Shown here in pieces: positions 32,896 through 42,501 of a stretch of DNA of 63,642 bases. Numbering within the stretch: position 1 is the stretch's first letter; every line of letters starts with the position of its first letter. Below the pieces are notes generated by a model, which was not told the origin of the DNA, made no database searches, and was given only the letters and a program-made list of their open reading frames with translations. The DNA lies in NCBI GenBank assembly GCA_902494195.1, contig CABUSH010000012.1:1-63642 (forward strand). The letters run 5' to 3'. A program made the translations under genes and the position numbers. This DNA comes from an uncultured Collinsella sp. GTDB lineage: Bacteria > Actinomycetota > Coriobacteriia > Coriobacteriales > Coriobacteriaceae.

Positions 32896-33597
32896 ATGGA
32901 AGAATCGATGCACGTCGGCGAGCAGGAAACGAGCCTACAGGACCAGTCCTACCACACCATTCGACGCAAAATCGTCTATCTGGACTACAAGCCGGGCGAA
33001 AAGCTGGGCGTCAAGCAACTTTGCGATGACCTGGACATGGGTCGCACGCCCGTGCGCGAGGCTTTGGTTCGCTTGGCGCAGGAAGGCCTGGTGCGCACCG
33101 TGCCCCAGAGCGGCACCTACGTCTCACCCATCAACCTCACCCTTGCCGAGAGCGCCTGTTACATCCGCGAACATCTGGAAAAGCAGGTGATCGTGGAGTG
33201 TTGTGCGCGCGCCACGTCGGCCGGTATCGAGCAGCTCGACCGCGCCATCGCGCTGCAGGAAAAGGCCATGGCCGAAGAGGATCGCATCGGCTTCTTTTTG
33301 AGCGACAACCTCATGCATCACATGATTTTTAGCATCGCATGTCGCAGCACCGTGTGGTCGTGGCTCGAAGAGACCAATGCCGACCTGGAGCGCTTCCGCT
33401 GGCTGCGCGCCGCCACGCAGGTTCTCGACAATCAGGACATCGTGAACGAGCACAAGCAGATTCGCCGCGCTATCGCCGGTCGCGACCCCATCGAAGCGAG
33501 CTTTTTGGTCAGCAAGCACCTGCACATGATGTTCCGCAATCAAACCGAAGTTCTGGACCAGTTCCCCGAGTACTTCGAGACCAGCAAGCTCCGCTAA
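32896..33597 (+). CDS. GntR-family (FCD-type) transcriptional regulator
   Basis: This is a 233-aa regulator. The winged helix (about 12-80) contains HTIRRKIVYLDYKPGEKLGV, LCDDLDMGRTPVREALVRL and EGLVRTVPQSGTYVS. The FCD ligand domain follows (YIREHLEKQVIVECCARAT, FFLSDNLMHHMIF with metal-binding Asp/His, HKQIRRAIAGRD). ATG 32896 has GAGG at 4 nt; an ATG 30 nt earlier has none. Its position divergent to the YeiH-type transporter makes that gene the most likely target. Its TAA stop is immediately followed by a family D hairpin. Confidence 0.88.
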   Translation: MEESMHVGEQETSLQDQSYHTIRRKIVYLDYKPGEKLGVKQLCDDLDMGRTPVREALVRLAQEGLVRTVPQSGTYVSPINLTLAESACYIREHLEKQVIVECCARATSAGIEQLDRAIALQEKAMAEEDRIGFFLSDNLMHHMIFSIACRSTVWSWLEETNADLERFRWLRAATQVLDNQDIVNEHKQIRRAIAGRDPIEASFLVSKHLHMMFRNQTEVLDQFPEYFETSKLR

Positions 33598-33645
33598 CCT
33601 GCCAAAAAGGGACAGGTTTATTTTGGCAGGTTTTATCTGGGCAAA
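33595..33645. repeat. GGGACAG hairpin family D, copy 1
   Basis: CCTGCCAAAA..TTTTGGCAGG stem with interior AGGGACAGGTTTA, followed by TTTTATCTGGG. The preceding TAA is the stop codon of the GntR gene. Confidence 0.88.
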
Positions 33646-33649
33646 TGCA

Positions 33650-33686
33650 ACAAGGCCCGGCTCCGCTGCAACGGAGCCGGGCCTTA
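33650..33686. terminator. Bidirectional terminator between gntR and glmS
   Basis: AAGGCCCGGCTCCG..CGGAGCCGGGCCTT, a 14-bp perfect stem, between convergent genes. Confidence 0.88.
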
Positions 33687-33709
33687 GTTGTTAGGATGAC
33701 GGAACTCGT

Positions 33710-35557
<1,848 letters not shown>

Positions 35558-35659
35558 AGGATAAATCCCTTCGTCCGCTTGACTGCAAAACGTCCACGCA
35601 CAAGGGGCGCTGAGACGTACAACGTTCGAGTATTGTACTCACGCAAACGCAAGCTGATA

Positions 35660-35692
35660 TACCAGAAGTGGTATCTCAACTTAGATACCACC
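35660..35692. promoter_or_regulatory. Candidate operator upstream of glmS
   Basis: GTGGTATCT (35668-35676) and AGATACCAC (35683-35691) are perfect 9-bp arms 6 bp apart. A third half-site ATACCA lies at 35659-35664, giving overlapping dyad ATACCAGAAGTGGTAT. TGGTAT/ATACCA halves resemble operators of GntR/HutC amino-sugar regulators such as DasR and NagR; assignment is by resemblance only. Confidence 0.55.
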
Positions 35693-35717
35693 CGATGCAC
35701 ACATGCCCAGCCGGTCC

Positions 35718-35754
35718 AAACCGCCACAATGGGGACAGGCACCTTTGTGGTGGT
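35718..35754. repeat. GGGACAG hairpin family C, copy 2
   Basis: CCGCCACAATG..CTTTGTGGTGG with the interior GGGACAGGCAC identical to copy 1 at 4209-4262. Confidence 0.82.
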
Positions 35755-35770
35755 CGCGCTGGCAACGGCG

Positions 35771-35822
35771 TTTCCCCAGATAAAACCTGCCAAAATAAAC
35801 CTGTCCCTTTTTGGTAGGTTTG
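35771..35822. repeat. GGGACAG hairpin family D, copy 4 (inverted)
   Basis: Reverse-complement copy of the element at 33595: CCCAGATAAAACCTGCCAAA, then AACCTGTCCCTTTTTGGTAG. It lies about 48 bp upstream of the LacI-type gene, so it may overlap the promoter. Confidence 0.85.
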
Positions 35823-35869
35823 GGATGCTACAATCTGGCTTGTACTTGAAACGCATCAAAGGGGCCGCT

Positions 35870-36982
35870 ATGGCAAAGGTAAAAATCAGCGACGTCGCGC
35901 GCGAGACCGGGGTTTCGTTGGGCACGGTTTCCAACGCGCTCAACCACCCCGAAAAGCTGCGCCCCGAGACCCTCAAGCTCATCAACGAGACCATCAATCG
36001 CCTTGGCTACCTGCCCAACCAAAGCGCCCGTCAGCTCGCGGGCGGCGCCACCAAGTCCTTTGGCCTGGTGCTCCCCCGTCTCGATCACGGCTTTTCGCTC
36101 CAAATCGCCAGCGGCGCCCACAACGAGGCCCGCAAGCACGGCTACGACTTGCTCATCGCCAACGCCGATAACGACGATATTCTCCAGGACCATTACCTGC
36201 GCTACTTTATGGGCACCCAGATGTCCGGCGTCATGGTTCAGCCCATGGCGTCCCCCGACTGGCATCCGGCCATGACTAAAATGCCCGTGCCGATCGTCCA
36301 TCTGGACATCCATTGCTCCGAGCCCGGCTACTACGTAGCGGCCGACAATGAGGCCCAGGGTCGCATCATTGCCGAACTTGCTATCGCCCGCGGCGCGCAC
36401 CATATTGTCGTCGTCGGCCGAGCAGCATTTATGCAACTCACCCTGCGCGTCCTTGGCATTCATAAGGCGCTCGCCCTGCACCCCGATATCAAGATCGAAG
36501 TCATCGACGCCGGCGAATGGAATACCGCTGCCGACGGCTACGGCATCGGTGCCCAAATCGCCGAGCGCCCCGCGGACGAACGTCCCGATTTTGTCGTCGG
36601 CCTGACCGATGTGTTGGCCTCGGGCGTCGTTTCGGCACTGGTCGACAAGGGCATCTCCGTCCCCGGGCAAGTACGCGTGGCCGGATGCGACGGCAACCCG
36701 CTCGCTTGGAGCGGATCGGTCCCGCTCACTACGGTAGCGCCCCCGGGCTACGAGATTGGCCGCAAGGGTGTCCAACTGCTGATGGAGCAAATCGAGAACA
36801 AGGCCCCGGCAAAGACCAAGCACGTCCACATCGGCTCTGCCGCGCGCACCGTCACCGCGGTCACGGCCATCGAGGACATCAACCGCCAAGAACTCGTGCG
36901 GCCGTTCCTGCTGGAACGCGCCAGCACCCAGGCAAGCAGCCAGACCGACGCCACGGCCATCAACCTCGGTGCGTATCTATAG
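35870..36982 (+). CDS. LacI-family transcriptional regulator
   Basis: This is a 370-aa regulator. The HTH is ISDVARETGVSLGTVSNALN (residues 5-24) with hinge LGYLPNQSARQLAGG. The periplasmic-binding-like core follows (SFGLVLPRLDHGF, GVMVQPMASPDW, VAGCDGNPLAWSGSVPLTTV). ATG 35870 has AAAGGGG at 5 nt. The C-terminus is about 25 residues longer than LacI, Ser/Thr/Ala-rich. No sugar operon is adjacent; neighbours are glmS (divergent) and a HAD phosphatase (convergent), so the target cannot be read from context. Confidence 0.9.
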   Translation: MAKVKISDVARETGVSLGTVSNALNHPEKLRPETLKLINETINRLGYLPNQSARQLAGGATKSFGLVLPRLDHGFSLQIASGAHNEARKHGYDLLIANADNDDILQDHYLRYFMGTQMSGVMVQPMASPDWHPAMTKMPVPIVHLDIHCSEPGYYVAADNEAQGRIIAELAIARGAHHIVVVGRAAFMQLTLRVLGIHKALALHPDIKIEVIDAGEWNTAADGYGIGAQIAERPADERPDFVVGLTDVLASGVVSALVDKGISVPGQVRVAGCDGNPLAWSGSVPLTTVAPPGYEIGRKGVQLLMEQIENKAPAKTKHVHIGSAARTVTAVTAIEDINRQELVRPFLLERASTQASSQTDATAINLGAYL

Positions 36983-37007
36983 CACGCCCGCAAGTATGCT
37001 AAGTCGC

Positions 37008-37057
37008 CGCTTAAGCAAAAGGGGCCCGACCATTGCCGGACCCCTTTTGCTTAAGCG
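37008..37057. terminator. Bidirectional terminator
   Basis: CGCTTAAGCAAAAGGGG (37008-37024) and CCCCTTTTGCTTAAGCG (37041-37057) are perfect 17-bp arms between convergent genes. Confidence 0.9.
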
Positions 37058-37095
37058 CAAACGTGAGCAATCGCTCGTTTCAACGCCGCAATTTT

Positions 37096-37746
37096 CTAGC
37101 GCACAGTCTTGATTGCCGCCGCCAGGTCGAACAACGTATTGAGCACGGCCTCGCAGCCATCCACCACGTCCTGCGGCAGCGGCACGATATCGGGGACGGC
37201 AAAGACATGGCAGCCGGCCGTAATGCCCGAGACGCAACCGTTGCGCGAATCCTCGACCACGGCACATTCCTCGGGAGCAAAGCCCGCGCGCTCGCAGGCG
37301 AGCAGATACATCTCGGGGTCGGGCTTGCCGTGCACGACGTCCTCGCCACACGTTACCGTTTCAAACTTGTCAAAGAGGCCAACCATCTTAAGGTTGCGCT
37401 CGGCCGTAACGAGGCGCGACGACGTCGCTAGACCCACGTGATAGCCCGCAGCCAGCAGCTCGTCTAGGCACTCGGCAGCGCCGGCCTTAAGCTCCAGCTC
37501 GGTCTTGACCATCTCGTCGCGAATCTCCTTGTGGCGGACATAGACCGCCTCGGTGGTTTCATGGCTGCCGTAATGCCTATCGAGGATGTCCATGACATCG
37601 GGCAGCGTGCGGCCGATAAACTGATGGATCAGCGCTTCATCAATCGCGAGCCCCAGCTCAGCGGCGCCTGCCTTCCAGGCCTTAATCCCCAAACGCTCGG
37701 TATCGACCAGCGTTCCGTCCATGTCAAAAATAACAGCCTTGATCAT
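37096..37746 (-). CDS. HAD-superfamily phosphatase (beta-phosphoglucomutase-like)
   Basis: This is a 216-aa HAD subfamily IA enzyme. Motif I is IFDMDGTLVDTE (nucleophile Asp), motif II is GLATSSR, the Lys of motif III is in HGKPDPEMYLLA and motif IV is VVEDSRNG. The all-alpha cap (about 15-80) places it with sugar-phosphate phosphatases and phosphomutases. ATG 37746 follows GAGGGGG at 6 nt. Substrate is not predictable from sequence. Convergent to the LacI gene. Confidence 0.9.
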   Translation of the reverse strand: MIKAVIFDMDGTLVDTERLGIKAWKAGAAELGLAIDEALIHQFIGRTLPDVMDILDRHYGSHETTEAVYVRHKEIRDEMVKTELELKAGAAECLDELLAAGYHVGLATSSRLVTAERNLKMVGLFDKFETVTCGEDVVHGKPDPEMYLLACERAGFAPEECAVVEDSRNGCVSGITAGCHVFAVPDIVPLPQDVVDGCEAVLNTLFDLAAAIKTVR

Positions 37747-37912
37747 ATCGGCCCCCTCACCGGATTGTGTTACTACCACTCTACCGCACTTACAAACTTG
37801 TATATAACGTATATAGCATATTGCACTTTCGTTACATAGATAGAAGACTTATGGCAAGTAACGCATTAGGATTATAGTTTTCGACCGAGTACTCAACGAT
37901 AAGGATCGTTTC

Positions 37913-38791
37913 ATGATTTTAGACACCACGGCACCCGCAGAGGAGCTTCAAGACAAGCTATCGGCGCTCGAACAGCTGCTTTTGGCATACGGGCGCGTGG
38001 CTATCGGGTTTTCCGGCGGCGTTGACAGCAGCTTTTTGGCCGCCGTATGCGCCCGCATCATGCCTACCAATACCCTCCTCGTCCATCTCACCACGCCACT
38101 CATCGGCACGCCCGAACAGGCTTCGTTTGAGCAGTCCGTTGATGGACAAGCCAATGAAGGGGCACATTTTAAGCTCCCCGTGCTCAATCTTTCGGTGGAT
38201 CAGCTGCAGCTCCCCCAAGTAGCCTGCAACGATGCTAATCGCTGCTACCACTGCAAGCACGCCGGCTTTACCGCCATCGTCAACCACGCCAAGTCGCTCG
38301 GCTTTCCCACCGTCATCGATGGCAGCAATGCAAGCGATCGCGGTGACTACCGTCCCGGCATGCGCGCGGCAGAAGAGCTCGGCGTACGATCCCCTCTCAT
38401 GGAGGTCGGCTTTACCAAGGACGAAGAGCGCGAGCTGCTGCGCGCATGGGGTTATCCCGTTTGGAACCTGCCGGCGGGAGCATGTCTTGCCACGCGCGTC
38501 CCCACGGGCGAGGAGCTTACGCGCGAGAAGGTCGATTTAATCCGCGCCTGCGAGGATTACCTGCACGATCTTGACTTGGCTCAGGTCCGCGCACGCCTGG
38601 TCGGCGGCTGCATGCATATCGAGGCCGCACCCGCAGATGTCGCCAAGATTGCCACCCTCGGCGGTGCCGCCGTCGACGACAAGGGCAAGACCCCGCTGCC
38701 CGCCGTTATCGAGTCCGCGCTGCGCGAGCTGGGCTGCGGCCATATCTCCCCCGAGGTCACCCCCTACATTCACGGTGCCATGAATCAGTAA
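37913..38791 (+). CDS. larE: LarE-family sulfur transferase, three-cysteine type
   Basis: This 292-aa PP-loop ATPase has the loop FSGGVDSSFLAAV near residue 35. LarE activates and gives sulfur to a pyridinium precursor of the nickel-pincer nucleotide cofactor of lactate racemase. Here NRCYHCKHAGF (CxxC near 110) and GACLATRVP (Cys near 185) give the three cysteines of the LarE type reported to hold a [4Fe-4S] cluster, so it would be catalytic rather than self-sacrificing. No larA, larB or larC is in the window. ATG follows AAGGAT. The stop TAA is fused to a family D hairpin. Confidence 0.85.
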   Translation: MILDTTAPAEELQDKLSALEQLLLAYGRVAIGFSGGVDSSFLAAVCARIMPTNTLLVHLTTPLIGTPEQASFEQSVDGQANEGAHFKLPVLNLSVDQLQLPQVACNDANRCYHCKHAGFTAIVNHAKSLGFPTVIDGSNASDRGDYRPGMRAAEELGVRSPLMEVGFTKDEERELLRAWGYPVWNLPAGACLATRVPTGEELTREKVDLIRACEDYLHDLDLAQVRARLVGGCMHIEAAPADVAKIATLGGAAVDDKGKTPLPAVIESALRELGCGHISPEVTPYIHGAMNQ

Positions 38792-38840
38792 CCTGCCAAT
38801 AAGGGACAGGTTTATTTTGGCAGGTTTTATCTGGGGAAAT
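38789..38840. repeat. GGGACAG hairpin family D, copy 2
   Basis: TAACCTGCCAATAAGGGACA then GGTTTATTTTGGCAGGTTTT. The TAA is the larE stop codon. Nearly identical to copies at 33595 and 39264. Confidence 0.9.
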
Positions 38841-38910
38841 ATCGCGAGACAATCGCCCCTCCAGCACCCATCTGGCCTCGAGAGACACTAGAGAGGCGAC
38901 CCGGCTGCAT

Positions 38911-39033
38911 CTACTTCTTCCGATATCGGCGGTTGCGGCTCGTCGATGAACCCATTACTTCGATGAGCCCTTTATCCGCCATTTTTGGCAGATGGTAGCG
39001 GACGGACGAATTGTGGCATTCCGTCTCTCTAAA
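38911..39033 (-). pseudogene. Winged-helix domain remnant
   Basis: The minus strand reads ETECHNSSVRYHLPKMADKG then LIEVMGSSTSRNRRYRKK and a TAG stop. This is the C-terminal winged helix seen at the end of many AlbA/Fic-type ATP-binding or DNA-binding proteins of gut actinobacteria. Upstream the frame hits a TAA inside a palindrome, so the rest of the gene is gone. The remnant's own start (TTTAGAGAGACG) forms part of the palindrome arm. Confidence 0.6.
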
Positions 39034-39088
39034 ACAAGGCGCTTATCTCTCTAACTTTAGAGAGATAAGCGCCTTGTTTTAGAGAGAC
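39023..39088. repeat. Perfect palindrome, 32-bp arms with 2-bp spacer
   Basis: Left arm 39023-39054 (GTCTCTCTAAAACAAGGCGC..) and right arm 39057-39088 (..GCGCCTTGTTTTAGAGAGAC) match without a mismatch; the spacer is CT. Arm ends are TTAGAGAG motifs. It would extrude as a cruciform. Confidence 0.9.
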
Positions 39089-39238
39089 ATTAAGAGAGAT
39101 GTATCGAATTCGCTGCTAGATTGCCTAATGCTATCTCTCTAACCAACCTTCTCTTTAGAGAGACATTTAGAGAGACGAGTGCGACCTCTCTAATCATGGG
39201 CTCCGCTCTTTAAGGTGCACACTTCCTAACCGTGCCCT

Positions 39239-39314
39239 AAGTTGCGGTGAAATAGTCCCCGATTAACCTGCCAAAATGGGACGGGTTTATTTCGGCAGGT
39301 TTTATCTTGGGAAA
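39239..39314. repeat. Family A half-copy joined to family D copy 3
   Basis: AGTTGCGGTGAAATAGTCCC is one arm of family A without its partner. It is followed directly by TAACCTGCCAAAATGGGACG then GGTTTATTTCGGCAGG, a family D hairpin with compensating C/G changes. The join suggests insertion of one element into another. Confidence 0.75.
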
Positions 39315-39317
39315 CGC

Positions 39318-39358
39318 GAACAGGGCCGCGACACCTATATGGCGTCGCGGCCCTTTTC
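39318..39358. terminator. Terminator at the end of the PTS operon
   Basis: AGGGCCGCGACACC..(GG)CGTCGCGGCCCT stem, AT-rich flanks on both sides. Confidence 0.75.
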
Positions 39359-39396
39359 CTTGGAGAAGGATCGATTGATTGAGCGGGATGACCGTT

Positions 39397-39849
39397 CTAG
39401 TCTTCGAGTCCGCTATTAATGAGCTCCGCAATCTCAACGGGATCGGTGCTCGCGCGCACCTTGTCACGGAAGCCGGCGTCCATCAGCATCACGGCAGCCT
39501 TGGAGAGCAAGCGCAGGTGCGTGGTTCCTGCCTCGCCGGCAGGCACGTACAGCGCGAGCGCAACATCGACGGGCACACCATCGAAGCTCGGCCATTCAAC
39601 GGGCTCGACCAGCTTAAGCACGGCAACGCCCGGCGTGTGGATAGCATCGCTTTTGGCATGTGGAACGGCAAAACCGGCGACAAGGCCAGTCTCGGCCTCG
39701 TTCTCGCGAGCCATGAAGGCAGTCTCTACGGCAGATGCGTCGTCAGCAAAGCCGAGCTCGACGGCCTGATCGGACAAATAATGCAGGGCATCCTCGCGCG
39801 AGGCGGCGGTATACCCTATCGTCACTTGGTTGGCAGATACAAATCCCAT
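39397..39849 (-). CDS. PTS EIIA, fructose/mannitol type
   Basis: This is a 150-aa EIIA-2 domain. The phosphorylated His is in GFAVPHAKSDAI (about residue 64), with ALALYVPAGEAGTTHL and RLLSKAAVMLMDAGFRD downstream. It takes phosphate from HPr and passes it to the EIIB domain of the PTS gene at 43921. ATG 39849 follows GGAAGG. It is the last gene of the operon, 11 bp after transketolase C. Carrying EIIA as a separate, final gene is unusual next to an EIIBC fusion. Confidence 0.92.
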   Translation of the reverse strand: MGFVSANQVTIGYTAASREDALHYLSDQAVELGFADDASAVETAFMARENEAETGLVAGFAVPHAKSDAIHTPGVAVLKLVEPVEWPSFDGVPVDVALALYVPAGEAGTTHLRLLSKAAVMLMDAGFRDKVRASTDPVEIAELINSGLED

Positions 39850-39860
39850 GGAAACCTTCC

Positions 39861-40799
39861 TTACAACACAGACCTGACCGCAGCTTCGATGCCGTCGGCG
39901 TCCAAACCGTACTTGTGCAGCAAATCGACCGCAGGGCCGGACTCGCCATACACATCGCGCACGCCGACGCGACGCATCGGCACCGGATACTGCTCTGCGA
40001 GCACCGAGGCAACGGCCTCGCCAAGACCGCCGATAATCGAATGCTCCTCGGCAGTGACCACGCGACCGGTCTTCTTGGCGCTGGCTACAACCAGGCGTTC
40101 GTCGAGCGGCTTGATCGTATGCATGTTGATGACCTCGGCATCGATGCCATCGGCAGCGAGCGCCTCGGCAGCCTCAAGCGCCTCGGCGACCATAAGGCCA
40201 CAAGCGATGATGGTCACATCGGACCCCTCGCGCACGACCACGCCGCGACCAATCTTGAACTCATAGTCCTCGCAGTCGTTGATGACCGGTGTTGCCAGGC
40301 GGCCGAAGCGCATGTAAACCGGGCCCTCAAACTCATAGGCGGCGCGCACACAGGCACGAGCCTCGACGTCGTCGGCGGGAACGACCACCGTCATACCCGG
40401 AATCGTGCGCATGAGTGCGATATCCTCGCAGCACTGGTGCGTGGCGCCGTCCTCGCCCACCGAAATGCCGGCATGAGTAGCGCCAATCTTGACGTTGAGG
40501 TGCGGGTAGCCGATGGAATTGCGGACCTGCTCGTAGGCGCGACCGGCGGCAAACATCGCAAAGGTGCTCGCAAAAGCAACGCGGCCCGTGGTCGCGATGC
40601 CGGCGGCAAGACCCATCAGGTTGCTCTCGGCAATGCCGGCGTCGTAGAAGCGCTCAGGGTGCGCAGCCTTAAACTTACCGGTCTGCGTGGCGGCGGCCAG
40701 GTCGGCATCGAGAACCACAAAGTCATCGCGCTCATTGCCCAGCTCGACAAGTGCCTCGCCATAGCTAACGCGCGTAGCGACTTTCTTGACGTCTGCCAT
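39861..40799 (-). CDS. Transketolase, C-terminal subunit
   Basis: This 312-aa split transketolase subunit contains the pyrimidine-binding and C-terminal domains: FVVLDADLAAATQTGKF, FYDAGIAESNLMGLAAGIAT (Glu that activates thiamine), GEDGATHQCCEDIALMRTIP, then GRVVTAEEHSIIGGLGEAVA. It pairs with the N subunit encoded just upstream; the two overlap as TAATG. Together they move two-carbon ketol units between pentose- and hexose-phosphates. Confidence 0.93.
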   Translation of the reverse strand: MADVKKVATRVSYGEALVELGNERDDFVVLDADLAAATQTGKFKAAHPERFYDAGIAESNLMGLAAGIATTGRVAFASTFAMFAAGRAYEQVRNSIGYPHLNVKIGATHAGISVGEDGATHQCCEDIALMRTIPGMTVVVPADDVEARACVRAAYEFEGPVYMRFGRLATPVINDCEDYEFKIGRGVVVREGSDVTIIACGLMVAEALEAAEALAADGIDAEVINMHTIKPLDERLVVASAKKTGRVVTAEEHSIIGGLGEAVASVLAEQYPVPMRRVGVRDVYGESGPAVDLLHKYGLDADGIEAAVRSVL

Positions 40800-41629
40800 T
40801 AGAGCTCCTCCCCTGCTGCTGCGAGCTCGGCCATGGCCTGCTCAAACTGTTCATCGTTGGGTGCCTTGCCGTGCCAGCCCACCTGGTTTTCCATAAAGGA
40901 GACGCCCTTGCCCTTCACCGTCTCGGCGATAATGGCCACGGGCGAGTCGCTCACTTTGCGGGCCTCGGCAAAGGCGGCGGCAATCTGCGCCATGTCGTTA
41001 CCGTCGGCGAGCTCGATCACATGCCACTTAAAGGCGCGGAACTTGTCAGCGAGCGGCATGGCCGAGTTGACTTCATCGATCGTGCCGTCAATCTGCAAGC
41101 CGTTGTGGTCGACGACGGCAACAAGATTGTCGAGCGCATGGTTGCCGGCGAACATGGCCGCCTCCCACACCTGGCCTTCCTCGCACTCACCGTCGCCCAG
41201 CAACGTGTAGACACGGTAGCCGTCGCCCCAGTGCTTAGCGGCAAGCGCCATTCCAACTGCAGCAGAGATGCCCTGACCGAGCGATCCGGTGGACATATCG
41301 ATGCCAGGGGCGTCGTTCATGTTGGGATGGCCCTGCAGTCGGCTGCCAATATGACGGAGCGTCTCGAGCTCTTCGACGGGAAAATAGCCGCGATTTGCCA
41401 ACACCGAATACAGGCCCGGCGCCGCGTGACCCTTGGAGAGCACAAAGCGATCGCGATCGGCCTTGTGAGGGTCGGCAGGATCGATATTCATTTCCTCAAA
41501 GTACAGATACGTCATGATGTCGGCAGCACCGAGCGATCCACCCGGGTGTCCCGACTTGGCCGCGTGAACCGCAGTCACGACACCCTTCCTGACCTCATTG
41601 GCGACCTTCGCCAGCTCCTGGTTGGTCAT
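40799..41629 (-). CDS. Transketolase, N-terminal subunit (TPP-binding)
   Basis: This 276-aa subunit has the thiamine diphosphate motif LLGDGECEEGQVWEAAMFAG with NLVAVVDHNG (GDG-N), the substrate His in AAKSGHPGGSLGAAD, and SKGHAAPGLYS. ATG 41629 has GAGAGGA upstream. It lies 63 bp downstream of the transaldolase gene and overlaps the C subunit by one base, so the three are co-expressed. Confidence 0.94.
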   Translation of the reverse strand: MTNQELAKVANEVRKGVVTAVHAAKSGHPGGSLGAADIMTYLYFEEMNIDPADPHKADRDRFVLSKGHAAPGLYSVLANRGYFPVEELETLRHIGSRLQGHPNMNDAPGIDMSTGSLGQGISAAVGMALAAKHWGDGYRVYTLLGDGECEEGQVWEAAMFAGNHALDNLVAVVDHNGLQIDGTIDEVNSAMPLADKFRAFKWHVIELADGNDMAQIAAAFAEARKVSDSPVAIIAETVKGKGVSFMENQVGWHGKAPNDEQFEQAMAELAAAGEEL

Positions 41630-41692
41630 ACGAATTCCTCTCTTGAGAACAACCCCGGCACCGGATGACGCGATGCCGGGGCAATCCACTCG

Positions 41693-42376
41693 TTAAGCCT
41701 GAGCGACGACCTTCTGCCAGTCAGCCTCAAAAGAGGCGAGGCCCTGGTCGGTCAGCGGATGATGCAGGCACTTCTTGAGAGCGGCCATGGGCACGGTCGC
41801 AATATCGGCACCGAGTAGCGCGGCCTGGGTCACGTGGTTGGGCGTACGAACCGAGGCGGTGATGATCTCGACGGTGTCGTCGACGTTCTTGCCCGTCCAG
41901 TCGTAGTTCTTAATGCAGGTCACGACGTTGTCGAGCTGCGAGATACCGTCCTCGGCGATGTCATCGAAACGACCGACAAACGGGCTGATGTAGCGAGCAC
42001 CGGCGTTGGCGGCCATAAGGGCCTGCGTCGGCGAGAAGACGAGCGTCATGTTGACGCGCACGCCTGCATCGGCCAGCGCGCGGCAGGCGGCGAGGCCGGC
42101 CTCGCAGACGGGGAGCTTGACCACGATGTTGGGGGCGAGGGCAGCAAGGCGCTTGCCCTCCTCGATCATGCCCTCGGCCGTGGTGGCGGTAGACTCGGCA
42201 GACACGGGCAGACCCTCGCAGAGCTCGGCAATCTTGAGCATATGGGGCTCAAAGTCGGCGAGCTTACCGCCGGTCTTGGCGTACAGGGACGGATTGGTGG
42301 TAACACCGGCCAGGCAGCCCCAGCTCTTGGCCTCAGCAATCTCGTCAAGGTTGGCGGTATCGATAAAGAACTTCAT
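41693..42376 (-). CDS. Transaldolase, small FSA/TalC-type
   Basis: This 227-aa (alpha/beta)8 enzyme opens with MKFFIDTANLDEIAEA and has TTNPSLYAKTGG, the Schiff-base Lys in NIVVKLPVCEAGL (about 86), and NMTLVFSPTQALMAANAGA. The type covers both short transaldolases and fructose-6-phosphate aldolases. With transketolase in the same operon, transaldolase activity is the better guess. ATG 42376 follows GGAG; two strong hairpins separate it from the GatZ-like gene. Confidence 0.92.
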   Translation of the reverse strand: MKFFIDTANLDEIAEAKSWGCLAGVTTNPSLYAKTGGKLADFEPHMLKIAELCEGLPVSAESTATTAEGMIEEGKRLAALAPNIVVKLPVCEAGLAACRALADAGVRVNMTLVFSPTQALMAANAGARYISPFVGRFDDIAEDGISQLDNVVTCIKNYDWTGKNVDDTVEIITASVRTPNHVTQAALLGADIATVPMAALKKCLHHPLTDQGLASFEADWQKVVAQA

Positions 42377-42411
42377 GGTGCAAACTCCTTCGGAGGAATC
42401 CAAAACTCAAA

Positions 42412-42482
42412 AGAAAGGACAAAGGGGATGCCCCTTTGTCCTATGTGCCGGGCCTGCAGCTGGGACATGCCCCAGGCCCGGC
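42412..42482 (-). promoter_or_regulatory. Two hairpins between the GatZ-like and transaldolase genes
   Basis: In transcript order, GCCGGGCCT..AGGCCCGGC (42447-42482) is followed by AGGACAAAGGGG..CCCCTTTGTCCT (42416-42442) and TTTCTTTTGAGTTTT. The second hairpin plus T-rich tail resembles a partial terminator, so expression of the downstream transaldolase and transketolase genes may be reduced or controlled. Confidence 0.6.
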
Positions 42483-42501
42483 GTCGTGTAGGAAAAACTA
42501 C

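Larger units (their letters stand above)
38880..39196. repeat. Cluster of TTAGAGAG / CTCTCTAA motifs
   Basis: About ten copies of TTAGAGAG, in both orientations (e.g. CCGTCTCTCTAA, TTTAGAGAGACATTTAGAGA, GACCTCTCTAAT), crowd around the winged-helix remnant. They are not tandem; spacing varies. This looks like a multi-site operator or a recombination target array. Confidence 0.65.

Noticed and set aside
35558..35700. glmS ribozyme
   Set aside because: The core sequence and pairing were not found; only an operator-like palindrome is visible.
38880..39196. CRISPR array
   Set aside because: The repeated 8-mers occur in both orientations with irregular spacing and no constant repeat or cas genes.
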